Below the pieces are notes generated by a model. The model ran no database searches. It had not been told where the DNA came from and worked only from the letters and a program-made list of their open reading frames with translations. From contig JALJCQ010000018.1 of NCBI GenBank assembly GCA_023091665.1, forward strand, positions 930,001 through 994,000: DNA of 64,000 nt. The letters run 5' to 3'. The position numbers and the translations under genes were made by a program. Source of the stretch: Pythium myriotylum. Taxonomy: Eukaryota; Oomycota; Peronosporomycetes; Pythiales; Pythiaceae. Below are positions 11,050 through 22,241 of the stretch, in pieces. Positions within the stretch are counted from its first letter, which is position 1; each line of letters begins with the position of its first letter.

Positions 11050-11984
11050 CGAAAGCAGCTCCCCTTCTTCGAACTCTTCTTCGCGTAGCGGGTGCCACCA
11101 CTACCTTCTCCACCGTGGAACTGCAAGACTGACAGATCCATCGGCTCCGGCTCAGACGGAGCCTCCGAGTAACGGTTGCGAAAACTGTAACTGCGCGCCT
11201 GACGAGCGTTGTAGTCTTCCGTCAGCGCAATCGAGAAGGCTTCCTCGAGAGTTTCTGGATAAGTCCGGAAAAGTTGTGTCTTCGCTGGACCATCGCGGAG
11301 ACCCGTCATAAACATCGCGACTTGTGTAGCCATGTCGATCGGCTTTCCGACGACGCAGGATGCGAGGTACCGCATCCGCTGGATATAAGACTGGAGGTCG
11401 GTATTACCTTGTTTCGCGCTGAGAAACTCGGCGCGCATGCGGAATTCGCTCTGCGGCGGCTCGAAAGTCGACTGCAACTTCGACTTGAAGTCTTCGAGCG
11501 ACCGAAAGCACTTCCGGTCGGCAGACCTGAGGCCATAGGCCCAAGTCTTCACCTTCCCAGTCAGTTGCGACATGGCATAGCGGATCCTCTGTTCTTCGTC
11601 GACGATGAGCCGGGCATCGATTGCCTCGTCCAGCTCGCAGAACCAGCGACGAAGTGGCGTCTTCTCGTCGCCACCATATTTGGATGTGTCGATCTTGAGC
11701 GGTTCGACATGCGGCGAACTCTTCTGACGCGCGAGAGTCTGCGCCTGGGCGCGCGCGTCATCGAGTTCACGGATCATGAACTCTTGAGCAGCGAGACGTT
11801 GGGCTTCCGCGTCACCGCTGCGTAGGAGGGCCTTCACAGCAAGAGGACCAGCGGCCTCAGCCATGCGGCCGAGGGCCTCCCATTCAAACTGGGTGAGGTG
11901 CGGGAAGTGTTCCGCACGGGTCAGCTGGCTGAGGTCGAAGCTGAGGTCGGCCATCTTGATGTCTTGGTCGTGTGGACGGACCAC
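10923..11984 (-). CDS. GypsyB Gag
   Basis: A 353-residue Gag with a helical capsid-like core (LRRWFCELDEAIDARLI, RMRYLASCVVGKPIDMATQVAMFMTGL) and one CCHC zinc knuckle near the C-terminus (CFRCQKAGHHAKDC), which would bind the genomic RNA in the virus-like particle. The frame is uninterrupted. Translation may start at the first ATG (11,984) or at MADLSFDLSQ 10 codons later. It overlaps pol by 127 nt, with pol in the -1 frame. The upstream primer site lies immediately 5'. Confidence 0.85.
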   Translation of the reverse strand: MVRPHDQDIKMADLSFDLSQLTRAEHFPHLTQFEWEALGRMAEAAGPLAVKALLRSGDAEAQRLAAQEFMIRELDDARAQAQTLARQKSSPHVEPLKIDTSKYGGDEKTPLRRWFCELDEAIDARLIVDEEQRIRYAMSQLTGKVKTWAYGLRSADRKCFRSLEDFKSKLQSTFEPPQSEFRMRAEFLSAKQGNTDLQSYIQRMRYLASCVVGKPIDMATQVAMFMTGLRDGPAKTQLFRTYPETLEEAFSIALTEDYNARQARSYSFRNRYSEAPSEPEPMDLSVLQFHGGEGSGGTRYAKKSSKKGSCFRCQKAGHHAKDCLAPAPASVAQGRSVRFHQLTDDSSKNESDQ

Positions 11985-11985
11985 G

Positions 11986-11996
11986 AAGTGCTACCA
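11986..11996 (-). other. GypsyB primer-binding site
   Basis: Minus-strand TGGTAGCACTT lies 2 nt inside the LTR end. It is complementary to a tRNA 3' end that finishes in ...GCTACCA. The identical 11-mer with the same 2-nt spacing is present in GypsyA. Confidence 0.75.
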
Positions 11997-11998
11997 GG

Positions 11999-12310
11999 TG
12001 CAACGGGCGCAGATCCGTTACACAGCGTCGAGACCCCTGTCCCGACGCTCAGATTGGGCTCTTGACTTGACGGTAAATTGGACTCTGCATTGAGAGGTCC
12101 AGACATCTCTGGACCTCATTAAACCTACTCTGGTGTCCCTAATAAAACCTATGTACGCGGTGTCGTCCTCTGATAGGATGAAATCTCAGAGAATTTCCAC
12201 CAATGGAAATGCAACAAGAACACACGCGCCTCTGACCAATCAGAGACACGGGAGGGACAACTCTCTCTTATAGAACCTACTCTCTTGTAATGGGCTGTGG
12301 GCCCATTACA
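11999..12310 (-). repeat. Putative GypsyB 5' LTR, 312 bp
   Basis: The primer-site side starts TGCAACGGGC on the plus strand. The far end was chosen at GCCCATTACA, which is an imperfect inverted match to the start, and the length (312 bp) is close to the 303-bp GypsyA LTR. The partner LTR is missing, so the outer boundary is inferred. Confidence 0.5.
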
Positions 12311-12776
12311 ATCCCGGTTTCAATTTTGTCCAATAGACATGCATTTCACATTGTTTTGACCAATCAAAACGCGTTGGTATGTTTCGATCCTTTGTGCCAA
12401 TCTCGCCTGTCCGACAAATTTGGCTGAAACTGACAATACGTGGAACTAAGATCAAGTAGGACTGACAGATATGGTTGATAAGTTCACAAATCTACACTGT
12501 TTGAGCCTTGCCAAATATTTGCGTTTAATGAGACATCTTCACGACTTTCACTTGTATCAACACACCAAATGAGAAGCCGATCCCAGCCTTTTCATGTCAG
12601 ATGCTACGCGCGATAGCGAGACCAATCGCATTAGCTCACATAGATGGACAGCAAAATGTCGACCACGTTGTCCATGACGAATCCAGGACTGACCAGGACT
12701 CTCGAATTTCCAGCCAACCGACGACACCGACCCGGCCCGAGAGTTACCCGCCGAGTCAGTCGTTTCCGCCAATCCA
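12311..12776. other. Non-coding region with CCAAT words
   Basis: No gene seen. The stretch contains several CCAAT words (for example in GTCCAATAG and GACCAATCAAAACG) and could be the promoter side of the degenerate gene that follows, or part of a longer LTR. Confidence 0.35.
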
Positions 12777-15700
12777 GTGTGCGCAACCCCGTTTTCTATC
12801 CAACCGGTAAACGGAAGAAGCGAATTTCCACCAATCGCGGTGGAGGAGCCGGCGCCCCCAGTCGCCGCCCGAGGCGACGGACATGGGGCTGGCGACGGGG
12901 ATCCGTCGCCGATCGCGCGCTCACCACCGCTTAACCACGCATCTCGTCCTGGTGTGTCTGGAGAGGACACCTCCACACGAGACCCCGACGACGGCTTCAA
13001 AACCAAGCTGTCAAAAGCGCAGAAGAAAGCGGCTAAGAAGTTGGCCAACGCGGCAGCAACCGGCTCCAGCATCTCCACCGCCGGACCTCAACGAGCTACG
13101 ACGCACCCGTCGGCGTCGAGCCAGAAAGGTATCGCGTCGAAGCCACGACCGCGCACCAAGAAGGTCTTCTCAGAGATCGACAAGGGCATTCTTCGGCTCG
13201 CCGATTGCGTCTCGAAGAATATCTCGACTGACGAAGTCATGGAAATCTTCTCGCGTGTTCAGCGATCCTTACGGTCGCGACAACTCGAAGAGCAGACGCA
13301 ATTCGACAAGGTCTTCGATCGTGCCGTACTCGCAGATTGCGAGGCGTCGCGAGCGCTCCTCATCACCTGGTTCACGTCCTCCCGCACTTCTGTGGCAGAG
13401 TTCAAGCAACGCCTTCCGGCCATACGCCTGCTTACAGTCGACGCGAAGCCTTTGGCCCCGGTTCCTCGGGCCTGGAGGGCGGAACTCACGGACGGACCGA
13501 TCCCATCCGCTGTAACAGAGAACTCGGCTCCCTCGAAGCCGAGAGAACTCTCGGCAGAAGAGATAATTGCGGAGAGATCCACGCCAGCGGGACAGGCAGA
13601 AGCGCTCCTCGGTGCGGCTGCTCCACTGCGCGCGAAAATCGTCCTACAAACGGCCATCGAAGTGCATGATTATTTTCATTTGCAGGTGGATTTGCCTAAC
13701 ACAATGAAAATGCATCCGAACATCGGGCACAGAGGAATCCTTCGACAACTCATCAACTTAACCGTGAACAACAAGGTGCAAAACGAAGCTTTTCAGAAGG
13801 ACGTCGTTAAAGCGCAGTACATCCGCGACTCACATCGTGTGGATTCACTTTCCCGTCAATGGAGGTAGCAAGTAGATGGATCAATGTCGAAATACCGCTA
13901 CAAGGTCGAATGTCGCGACTTGAGCTCCCAAAACTATTTGCGTCTTCAGACACGATGAACCCAGCGGAATATCCTATTACGGTGTATGACCCCACGGCGT
14001 CCCTCTCTCCTCTGAACATGTATCACTTATTCGACGGAGTCCTCCAGATTCCTGTCAAGAAGGTGACCCAAGCGTCGGCAGGTGCCGACGGGATGGTAGA
14101 TCCCTCCGTCTGGTGCGTTGTGCTCGCTCACCGTGGCTGCCCCGCCCAACTTGAAGGACGCACGAGGATCCTCTGGAATGGCAACCCAGTCTGGGTCCAA
14201 CATCAACTGTACGCGGACAACCCGCCGTGTTTGAGATACACCTCCCCTGATCACCCAACTTTTCGATGCCAAAGACGTACCGTGGCCTCCCAAAGGACGG
14301 TGGTGGTCGATAGCCCCCACCTCGATATTATTGACGAAGTCGGACGCGAAACTCCACGAAGACCTGCGGTCTTTCAGCACTGGAACCGTACTCTGGTCGC
14401 ACGGTTGCAACCGCGTTCAAGACTGCCATCCGAACGGATCCAAGCGGCCGAGGAGTCGCCAATCGTCACTCAGAAACTCTTGTTGCGTGCACGAGCAGCG
14501 ATCGTCCCGGCCTTCCTGGCCTTACATATTGCGCATATGGCAACGGCAATCCCGCGCGAGCGGGCCGACGCACCCCCAGATGAGTTGTTTAAATTTCTCT
14601 CGGTGGTTGTGAGACCGACCGGCGCGCGTGATCAAGCCGCCCAAAACGTTCTCTCGGAAGAAGAGATGAACGCGATCTTTGGAGCAGATGGCACACCCGT
14701 TTCTATCGAGCCTGAGCTAGACATGCTACTACTTCGGCGATGGCGTGACTCCTTGGCTCTTGCTACTGCAGCGAACTGTGCCGATGCCGACATAGACTCC
14801 CGGGCCGCGCTTGGGGAGACCGGCGGATGGTGCGCGAGGAGTCGCGCCACCGCCTCATTGCGCAGGAGCGAGTGCGCATGGACGCCGTCAAGCGCGATCT
14901 TGCAGTCATGGAGCGGGAACAACCGTTGATGACGGTCGAAGACGCGATCAGCTTCGACCTGCAGGCAAGCGACCGAGCGGAAGCCGCGGCTATCACTGCT
15001 GCTGCCATGGAGAAAGAACGTGAAGAGCGTGAACTGCGTCGAATGGAACGCGAAGACGCTTGCAGTCGACCAGCATGAAGAGGAGTCACTGCGCGCTGCT
15101 CTCGACCGCGAAAAAGCGTTGAGCCAAGCCATACTGACGCTGAAGGCTCAGCGCCTCCAGGCAGAAAATACGGCACGTGCTGAATGCCTACGTCTCGAGC
15201 AAGAAAAGCAGGACTTCACGTCTGCGAGTCAAGCCCAAAGCGAAGAGGTGACGTAGCTCCGTCAACAGGTGGCTATGCTACGGTCCAGCATTAGTATCAT
15301 TCACGCTCAAATGCGCCCGAAAACGATGCAACCAGCGAAACCTGCTACGACAGCCAAGCCCACCACCAGCGGAAAAGTAACTGCCACCAGAGTTGCACAG
15401 CGGCGTGCAACAAAGTCACGTAGGGAGGCGCTACCCCTCCGAGGTCATCTTCCTACGTCTGTCGCTCATGGTACTAAGTCGGCGGAGACTCACGAGGGCG
15501 GCTTGACTGGCAGCATCGCTATTGATCTCGATGACGCTGCGAGGCAGATGAGATCACCGCAAAGTACCCGTCATGATCTGGATGAGGCAGCGAGAGCTCT
15601 CGCCGCCAAGCGCGACTGGATCGATCCGCAACTCCAATGGCCTGACGATATGTCAGACATTGCCAGCGAAGAGCCTGATGAAGATATGGACACCGCCGAT

Positions 15701-15973
15701 CGGGCCGCGCTGCTCGTGGACCCAGCCGAACCGATGGAAGAGGACTTGGAAGATCTCTACCCGAGCAAAGCACGCGATACTTGCGCTTCGGGCGACCACG
15801 AACCTGCTCCGCCGACGTCTAGGCGAGTGACTACCAAGGCTCGACGTCGCAAGAAGCATGCCAAATGGGCCAAACGAACGGGCCGAACTAACACCATGAT
15901 AATTGGTCTTGGCGCGTCCGTGACGGAGCCTCAAGAAGTTGCTGTTACCAGTTTCTCAAGGACCGGTAGCTGA
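12777..15973 (+). pseudogene. Degenerate gene of unknown family
   Basis: I do not recognise this gene. Consecutive plus-strand frames read like one damaged protein. A Pro/Ala-rich N-terminus is followed by a basic KLSKAQKKAAKKLANA segment (about 13,000). The middle domain includes IVWIHFPVNGGS (in the +1 frame), WINVEIPLQGRMSRLELPKL and NPAEYPITVYDP, with a possible single zinc knuckle (CLRYTSPDHPTFRCQ, about 14,225). Next comes a strongly charged coiled coil (VREESRHRLIAQERVRMDAV to EREERELRRMERE, then EEESLRAALDREKALSQAIL; about 14,827-15,250), an acidic stretch, and a basic tail KARRRKKHAKWAKR. Frame changes near 13,840, 14,820 and 15,050 and a TAG at 15,254-15,256 break it. A knuckle plus coiled coil could fit the first ORF of a non-LTR retrotransposon, but no endonuclease or RT follows, so this is only a guess. 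Confidence 0.4.
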
Positions 15974-16579
15974 GGTCAGGCGTCTGCGCTCACGAGATCT
16001 TCCAAGTCCTCTTCCATCGGTTCGGCTGGGTCCACGAGGGTGCCCGTGGCCCGTGACACGGGGCATTCCAGCGGGTGCAATGCGAAGCCAACAAATTTTT
16101 TTATTGGTTATAATATAACCAATAAAAAATTGCGAAAGGGTTAATATTATTAACCCTTTCGCAATCAAACGTGTAAAAATTACACGTTCTGAGGGTTTCT
16201 CATAAGCTGGTGTGATTGAACCCCTCAGAACGTGTAATTTTTACACGTTTTACAAAACCCGTCCTTGAAGTTTCGCAAAAACCTCAACAAAACCTCAAAA
16301 CCTATCAAGGTTAAATAGCAATAACCTCGAAACTTATTTGCAAATTTGCGAGGTTTTATTACAAAAGGCGGTAGGTTTGCGGGAAACTCCACCTGTCGCA
16401 ATTCCAGAACGTGTAAAATTTACACGATCTGGAAATTTTGACCTGATTAAAGTATCCATACAATCCCTGTTTGCACGGAGGTGATTGCGAAAGGGTTAAG
16501 CGTAAATTAAATATATCGGATTAGAAGTACCAGCTGTGGACTTCAAACTGGAAAGTCAGGCCCTAAGTGCACCGGGGAA
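15974..16579. other. AT-rich non-coding region with palindromes
   Basis: There is no gene. It lies between the degenerate gene and the end of the Helitron helicase and holds the long palindromes annotated separately. The word ATTGCGAAAGGGTTAA appears at about 16,129, inverted at about 16,150, and again at about 16,480. Confidence 0.6.
16097..16433. repeat. Cluster of long palindromes
   Basis: Four inverted repeats follow one another. (1) Arms 16,097-16,111 and 16,115-16,129, a perfect 15-bp stem with a 3-nt loop. (2) A perfect 37-bp palindrome, 16,129-16,165, centred on T16,147. (3) Arms 16,167-16,195 and 16,222-16,250, a perfect 29-bp stem with a 26-nt loop. (4) An imperfect palindrome around 16,405-16,433 that repeats the CGTGTAAAA-type core of (3). 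They lie just 3' of the Helitron helicase on its coding strand, so they may be terminal structures of that element. I found no clear CTRR-T Helitron end. Confidence 0.8.
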
Positions 16580-19015
16580 TTAAACCTGACGGTACACGAT
16601 GTTTCGGGTGTACACGGCGCCATTTTCCCCGTCAGGTTTCTCAGCATCAGCTATGAGAACTTTGACGTTACGTCTCAATGTAGCCCTAGACAGTGCCACA
16701 TACAATTGGCCGTGCGAGAAGACTGGTTGGGGCAGGTAAACAGCCAGGTGTTCGATGGATTGGCCTTGAGCTTTGTTGATTGTCATTGCGAAAGCGAGTT
16801 GAACTGGAAATTGTTTTCTCCTAATTTGGAAGGGGAGACTTGGTTCCCTCGTGATCAATGAGATTCGAGGGATCAGCGTTGATTGCCCCTTGAATGTCCC
16901 GTTCATTATGACTGCGTCGATACAGTGCGGTGCGAGTCGTCGGATGAGAAGACGTGTCCCATTGCATAGACCCCGCTCTGCGTCGAGGTTACGCATCAGC
17001 AGAATCGTAGCCCCAACCTTCAATCGGAGACGGTGCTGTGGGATACCACTGACGTTGATGGTGTTGAGGATTTCCACCGGATACAGTTCCCGCTGCATCT
17101 CTTCTTCACACTCCACAGTATCGACAGAGAGATAGTCGATATGGTCACCATGTAGTCGTCGAAGCACCTCGTTGTTGATGAGATCAACATCAGCATTCAA
17201 AGGTGTCAGGATTGCTCGGCTGTTCAAGTACTCAAACGCGTCTTGACGGAGGGAGTTGATGTCACTGAAAAGGTGGTCGACAATACGACGAACATTCAGG
17301 TTGAATCGCTCAGTCACTTCGTGCATATCCGCTGGGACAGCATCGATCAACAGGTCTGACGGAATTCTTGCGTATTCTGGAATCAGAGATGGGTGTGTTT
17401 CGTGTACGCCGTTGTCAATATCGAGAAGGTATCTGCCGAAGTCCTCCCGTTCGCGTGCATCGCCAAGTCTCGTTCCTTGCAATCTCAAGTTGACGCTTAG
17501 CCTGAACTTCGGGATTGTTAGCCAAAGTCGAGTATTCTGTATACAGGAAGCGATGATCTGGGCGTCCCCAGCTCGTGGAACTACCGGGAAAATTTGTCGA
17601 AAGTCACCCGCCAGCAGGACAACTTTTCCCCCAAACGGGCGCGGGTCATCAAGGATTCGAGAAAGGGTACGATCGACAGACTCAAGCGCATGTCGGTGAG
17701 CCATTGGAGCCTCGCCCCATACGATGATCTTGCACTCACGAATAAGTCCTGCAAGGTCCGAGTTAAGAGGAATGTTGCAGAGAGAGTCTTCATCCAAGTC
17801 AAGCTTGATTTTGAACCGCGAATGTGCCGTGCGGCCTCCGCTTAGTAACTGTGCAGTGATACCGCTGGAAGCAACAGCAAGAGCAATACCACCGTGTAGC
17901 CGAACCTGGGCCAGGATTTTTTCAAGGAGGAAAGACTTTCCTGTGCCTCCAGGGCCGTCCACGAAGAACACTCGTTCACTGGAATTGGGGTCGTTTACAG
18001 CGCCAATCACCGCAGAGAACACCGCCCGCTGCTCATCCGTCATCGAGTCCAAAGTACTCAGTACCCGCTGCAGATCCGATTGGGGATACGATCTCTCAAC
18101 GTGAACCAAACGGTTTCCAGACGGGGCGGGTGCGCGGAACGGGGCGTATTCCGTTAACTGGGGTAAGTCTTCGAAGTCTGCAAGGGTCTTCGAGTTGCTT
18201 TGAAGGCATTGGTCCAAAGAGGAGAGGACCTGGAAAATCACCGCCGGTGTTGGTGTATCAACTTGAGCCTGGTGCATGAAGTCTTCAGACATGGCCGCGA
18301 GATGCTTATTCCACAGGCTACGTGGATCGGTGGGGTGACAGTACACCAATATTGTCGCGAAGAGCGAATGCATTTGTCTCGGCATCCTAAACGTGCTCGC
18401 CTTGGTCAAGCAATTATCTCTCTCCACGTCGCTGTCGAGAAGCCCTGCAGCTTCCGCGGCAGCTCGATACCGATCGTAGACGATGCCGTTCACAGTTCGC
18501 AGGTCATCGAACGAAGTTGGACCCCTTCTGTAGCACAACAACATCCTCATATAGTACCGTTCCGCATCGGACGGTGGGACTGAGACCATCCTTCCAACTG
18601 CCTTGTCGCCTCCACGCAAACGCGTATGCCAGTGTCCAGACCGCCAAACATAATGGTTCGGGACTTCGTGGTAGAGCAATTGCCTGGCATTGTCATCAGT
18701 TGCACACAGGTCGAAGAAGCGCGTGAGCATCGTGTGTGATGCCCTTTCAACGACATCCTCTGGTCGGTGAGAGTCGCGGAACATGACGTATTGGAGCCCT
18801 GACAGATGGATCGGGAGCTGAACGACATTGTGTGACTTCTCTTGTAGTGGATACTCCAAAATTCTCCAGCAAGCCTCGGGTGCCGACAGGTATCTAGCGT
18901 CAAGGTATTGCTGAATCTCGTCTCGTCTCGCGCTCCCAATCACAACGCTTGATCTGTCGTGGCCCTTGTACACGTACTTGTAGAGGTACTTGACGGAGGA
19001 AATAGTGGAGCAGAT
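16580..19015 (-). pseudogene. Helitron Rep-helicase, helicase part, 5'-truncated
   Basis: This is the C-terminal part of a Helitron RepHel protein, which initiates rolling-circle transposition and unwinds DNA. The frame is open from the LTR junction at 19,015 to the stop at 16,580 (about 811 codons). It starts within KYLYKYVYKGHD, which resembles the tyrosine motif of the HUH Rep domain; the rest of Rep is gone. The PIF1-type helicase follows: Walker A GPGGTGKSFLLEKI, ASSGITAQLLSGGRTAHSRF, the LLAGDFRQIFPVVP motif, a NLRLQ segment and the C-terminal YVALSRA motif. The Walker B motif reads WGEAPMAHR where WDEAPM is usual, so the metal-binding Asp is Gly (codon 17,714-17,716), which should abolish ATPase activity. 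The N-terminal half was lost when a copia copy inserted and rearranged. Confidence 0.85.
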
Positions 19016-19360
19016 TGTTTAAGATGATGCGCCTCGAACCCAGCGTCATCATTCCAGTTGAAGCTCGGCAGTTGAAGCTCGGCTGTAGAAGATTCTCCTG
19101 CAGAAGATTCGACATGTGGAAGATTCGACATGTGGAAGATTCTCCGTCTGGTTCTGGTTTGAATCCAGTGCCACCCATCGACTTCGTTGAAGTATCCACG
19201 AAGTCAGTTTATGTTTGCATATGTTTACGATAGGTAGGACATGCATTTGATTACAGTAGCGTAGGACACACATAGACGGCTTAGAGGTAGCAGCAGCGAA
19301 CTAAGTCCCGATCAATTCACTATGCATTTTGCATCCTACCAACCAAGCGACCTTCCAACA
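19016..19360 (+). repeat. CopiaA LTR, 345 bp
   Basis: It starts TGTTTAAGATG (one mismatch to the usual TGTTGAAG) within the Helitron reading frame and ends CCTTCCAACA. It has the same length and the same downstream junction as the LTR at 6,360-6,704. Confidence 0.95.
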
Positions 19361-22185
19361 GGACGGTTGCTTCGTCGTTCTCAAGGGCGCCAAGCGGACC
19401 ATCGGCACTCGAATCGGCAAGGGTCTGTTCAAGCTCAACATGTCTCCAGTATCGACTGAAGCAGCGCACGCCGCCAGTGCAAGACGAGGTCGCGCCATGT
19501 CCAAGTCGTACCTGTGGCACGTCCGACTCGGTCACATCGGCTTCAGCGGACTCGAAGCCATCGTCAAGAAGGACCTCGCCGACGGACTCGACATTGGGTC
19601 TGTGCAAGAGTGGGAGGTCTGTGAAGGCTGTGCACTCGGCAAGCTGACTCGCGTCAAGTTCCAGTCGGGCACGACCAAGCGGTCTGCGAATCTGCTTGAC
19701 GTCGTGTACAGCGATGTGGCCGGCCCCATGAAGACTCCGACTTTCGGCGGCATGAAGTACTTCACCACGTTCACCGACGACAAGTCTCGACTGTGCAAGT
19801 TGTACCTCATGCGGTCCAAGGACGAAGTCTACGACAAGTTCGTCGAGTTCGTCAACTGGGCCGAGAACCAAACCGGTCGTCGAGTCAAGGTGCTTCGAAC
19901 CGACGGCGGCGGCGAGTACCAGTCGGCCAAGCTTGCCAAGTTCTGCCGCAAGCGTGGTATCGAGCACGACGTCACGCCGCCATACACGCCTCAGTTGAAC
20001 GGTGTGGCGGAGCGCATGAACCGAACCATCGGTGAGTGTGGTCGTTGCAAGCTCCACCATGCCAACTTGTCCGACGAGTACTGGGGCGAAGCCGTCATGA
20101 CCGCAGTCGAAGTTCGCAACCGACTTCCGACCCGCGCTCAAGACTTGTACAAGTCGCCGTACGAAGAATGGTACGGGAAGAAGCCCTTGCTCGCCAACTT
20201 CAAGGTGTTCGGCTGCCATGCGTACGTCCACGTGCCCAAGGAGAAGCGGTCGAAGTTCGACGCCCGAGCCATCTTGTGTCGGTTCCTCGGCTACTCGGAC
20301 CACGAGAAAGCATATCCGTTTTAAGAAATCGCATCCGTCATCAGTCGAGACGCGCGGTTCATAAAAGACAAGTTGGACGACGGCAAGCGTGAAGAACCTG
20401 GTCGCACAAGTGGTGCGACTCCACCACCCACGCAAGGTCCAAGGACATCGCTCGAAGATCTGTCTGCACTGCTCACGTCGATCGAAGAGGAAGGCGTAGA
20501 AGATGAAGATGAAGAAGGCGAAGACGTGCAAGAACAAGGGGGAGAAGATCAAGGTCACGATCACGATCACGAAGAGTTTGCTCTCGTCGTGAATTCAGGG
20601 GGAGAGTTGCCGACATCGTTCAAGTCGGCGATGGAATCCGACGACGCCAGCAACTGGAAGGAAGCCTGCGACTCCGAGCTCGAGTCGCTCAAGAAGAACG
20701 AGACCTGGGACCTAGTCCCTTTGCCAGCCGGACGCAAGGCCATCACCAGCAAGTGGGTGTTCAAGGTCAAGGAAACCGCCGAAGGACTCGTCGAACGGTA
20801 CAAGGCTCGACTCGTTGCCAAGGGGTTCCTGCAGAAGTACGGCATCGACTTCGAAGAGACATTCGCACCCGTCGCCAAGTTCACGTCGATCCGCACCATC
20901 CTCAGCATCGCCGCTCGACACAAGCTCCTGATCCCTCAGATGGATGTCAAGACGGCGTTCCTGAACGGCAACCTCGACGAAGAAATCTACATGAAGCAGC
21001 CCGAAGGCTTCGTCGACCAGCATCACCCCGACTACGTCTGCAAGCTCAAGCGCTCGCTCTACGGTCTCAAGCAGTCGCCCCGCATGTGGAACCAGACCAT
21101 CGACGCCTTCATGCGCAAGGTCGGCTTTACCAAGTGCGAGATGGACCACTGCGTGTACGTCAAGCGGAGCGGCTCAGCGATGATCTTCGTGGTGATCTAC
21201 GTCGACGACCTCATCCTCGCCTGCAACAGCCTCGAGTTGCTCACGGCGACCAAGCGTGCACTCAGCAAACGCTTCGAGATGTCCGACCTCGGCGAACTCA
21301 AGTACTGCCTCGGCATGGAAGTTGATCAAGACCCCAAGTCCGGCGACGTGACCATGCGGCAGACCAAGTTCCTGCAGTCGATCCTGACCAAGTTCGGCAT
21401 GCAAGACTGCAAACCAGTGAGGACCCCTCAAGACCCCGGACTCAAGCTGACCAAGGCCATGTGTGAAGGTGGTTGCAAGCACGAAGACACCATGAAGAAC
21501 GTGCCGTACCGAAGTGCAGTCGGTGCACTCATGTACCTCATGGTCGGCACTCGACCAGACCTCGCAGCGGCAGTCGGCACACTCAGCCAGTTCGCCGCGG
21601 ACCCGTGTCCAACACATTGGCAAGCTCTCAAGCGCGTGCTCCGCTACCTGCAAGCGACTCCGACGTACGGCCTGCAGTTCTCGGCATCGAACGACGGAAG
21701 ACTGGTCGGCTACTCCGACGCCGACTGGGTGGCGACATCGAGTCACGTCGAAGCACCAGCGGCTACGTGTTCATGCTCAACGGCGGATGCATCAGCTGGC
21801 GCAGCAAGAAGCAGCGAACTGTCGCCCTCTCCTCGACCGAAGCAGAGTACATGGCTCTATCGGAAGCGATCCAAGAAGCCGTGTGGCTCAAGGCGTTCCT
21901 GTGCGAACTCGGCGAAGTTGCAAGCGACCAAGCGCTCACGGTGTACGAAGACAACCAAGGTGCCATCGCGTTGGCCAAGAACCCCGAGTTCCACAAGCGC
22001 ACCAAGCACATCGACATTCGCTACCACTTCGTTCGTGAGAAGGTCGAGGACGGTCAAGTGTGTCTGCAGTATTGCCCGACCCAAGACATGCTTGCCGACA
22101 TCATGACCAAGCCGATCCCCACCGTCCAGTTCGACGTGCTCCGCACCAAGCTTGGTGTTCAAGACGCAGTCGAGTCGAGGGGGAG
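19361..22185 (+). pseudogene. CopiaA pol, gag-deleted derivative
   Basis: This copy runs from [15 protein letters not shown] at the end of the protease region through integrase, RT ([29 protein letters not shown]) and RNase H ([22 protein letters not shown]) to the polypurine tract at about 22,172-22,185. Defects are: gag and protease missing; a TAA after KAYPF (20,322-20,324); a linker deletion; and a one-base loss in the RNase H GYSDADW segment (about 21,728) that shifts the frame. The first three are shared with the fragment at 6,705-8,092, so both descend from one defective element that was copied. It interrupts the Helitron. Confidence 0.85.
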
Positions 22186-22241
22186 TGTTGAAGATGATGC
22201 GCCTCGAACCCAGCGTCATCATTCCAGTTGAAGCTCGGCAG
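22186..22241 (+). repeat. Truncated CopiaA 3' LTR
   Basis: The LTR starts TGTTGAAG right after the GGGGGAG polypurine tract but is cut off after 56 bp at AAGCTCGGCA, where unrelated sequence begins. The right-hand Helitron flank is therefore lost. Confidence 0.9.

Larger units (their letters stand above)
8093..12310 (-). mobile_element. Ty3/gypsy element GypsyB, 3'-truncated
   Basis: On the minus strand the order is putative 5' LTR (11,999-12,310), primer site, gag, and pol with protease, RT and RNase H. Integrase, chromodomain and 3' LTR are missing because the element ends at a junction with copia sequence at 8,092-8,093. Gag and Pol are in different frames with a -1 frameshift signal between them. 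It is a clear relative of GypsyA (25,665-32,823), but diverged. Confidence 0.85.

Noticed and set aside
16090..19015. Helitron 5'-TC and CTRR-3' termini
   Set aside because: The 5' end is lost to the copia insertion. On the 3' side I could not find a convincing CTRR-T after a hairpin, so no boundary is given.
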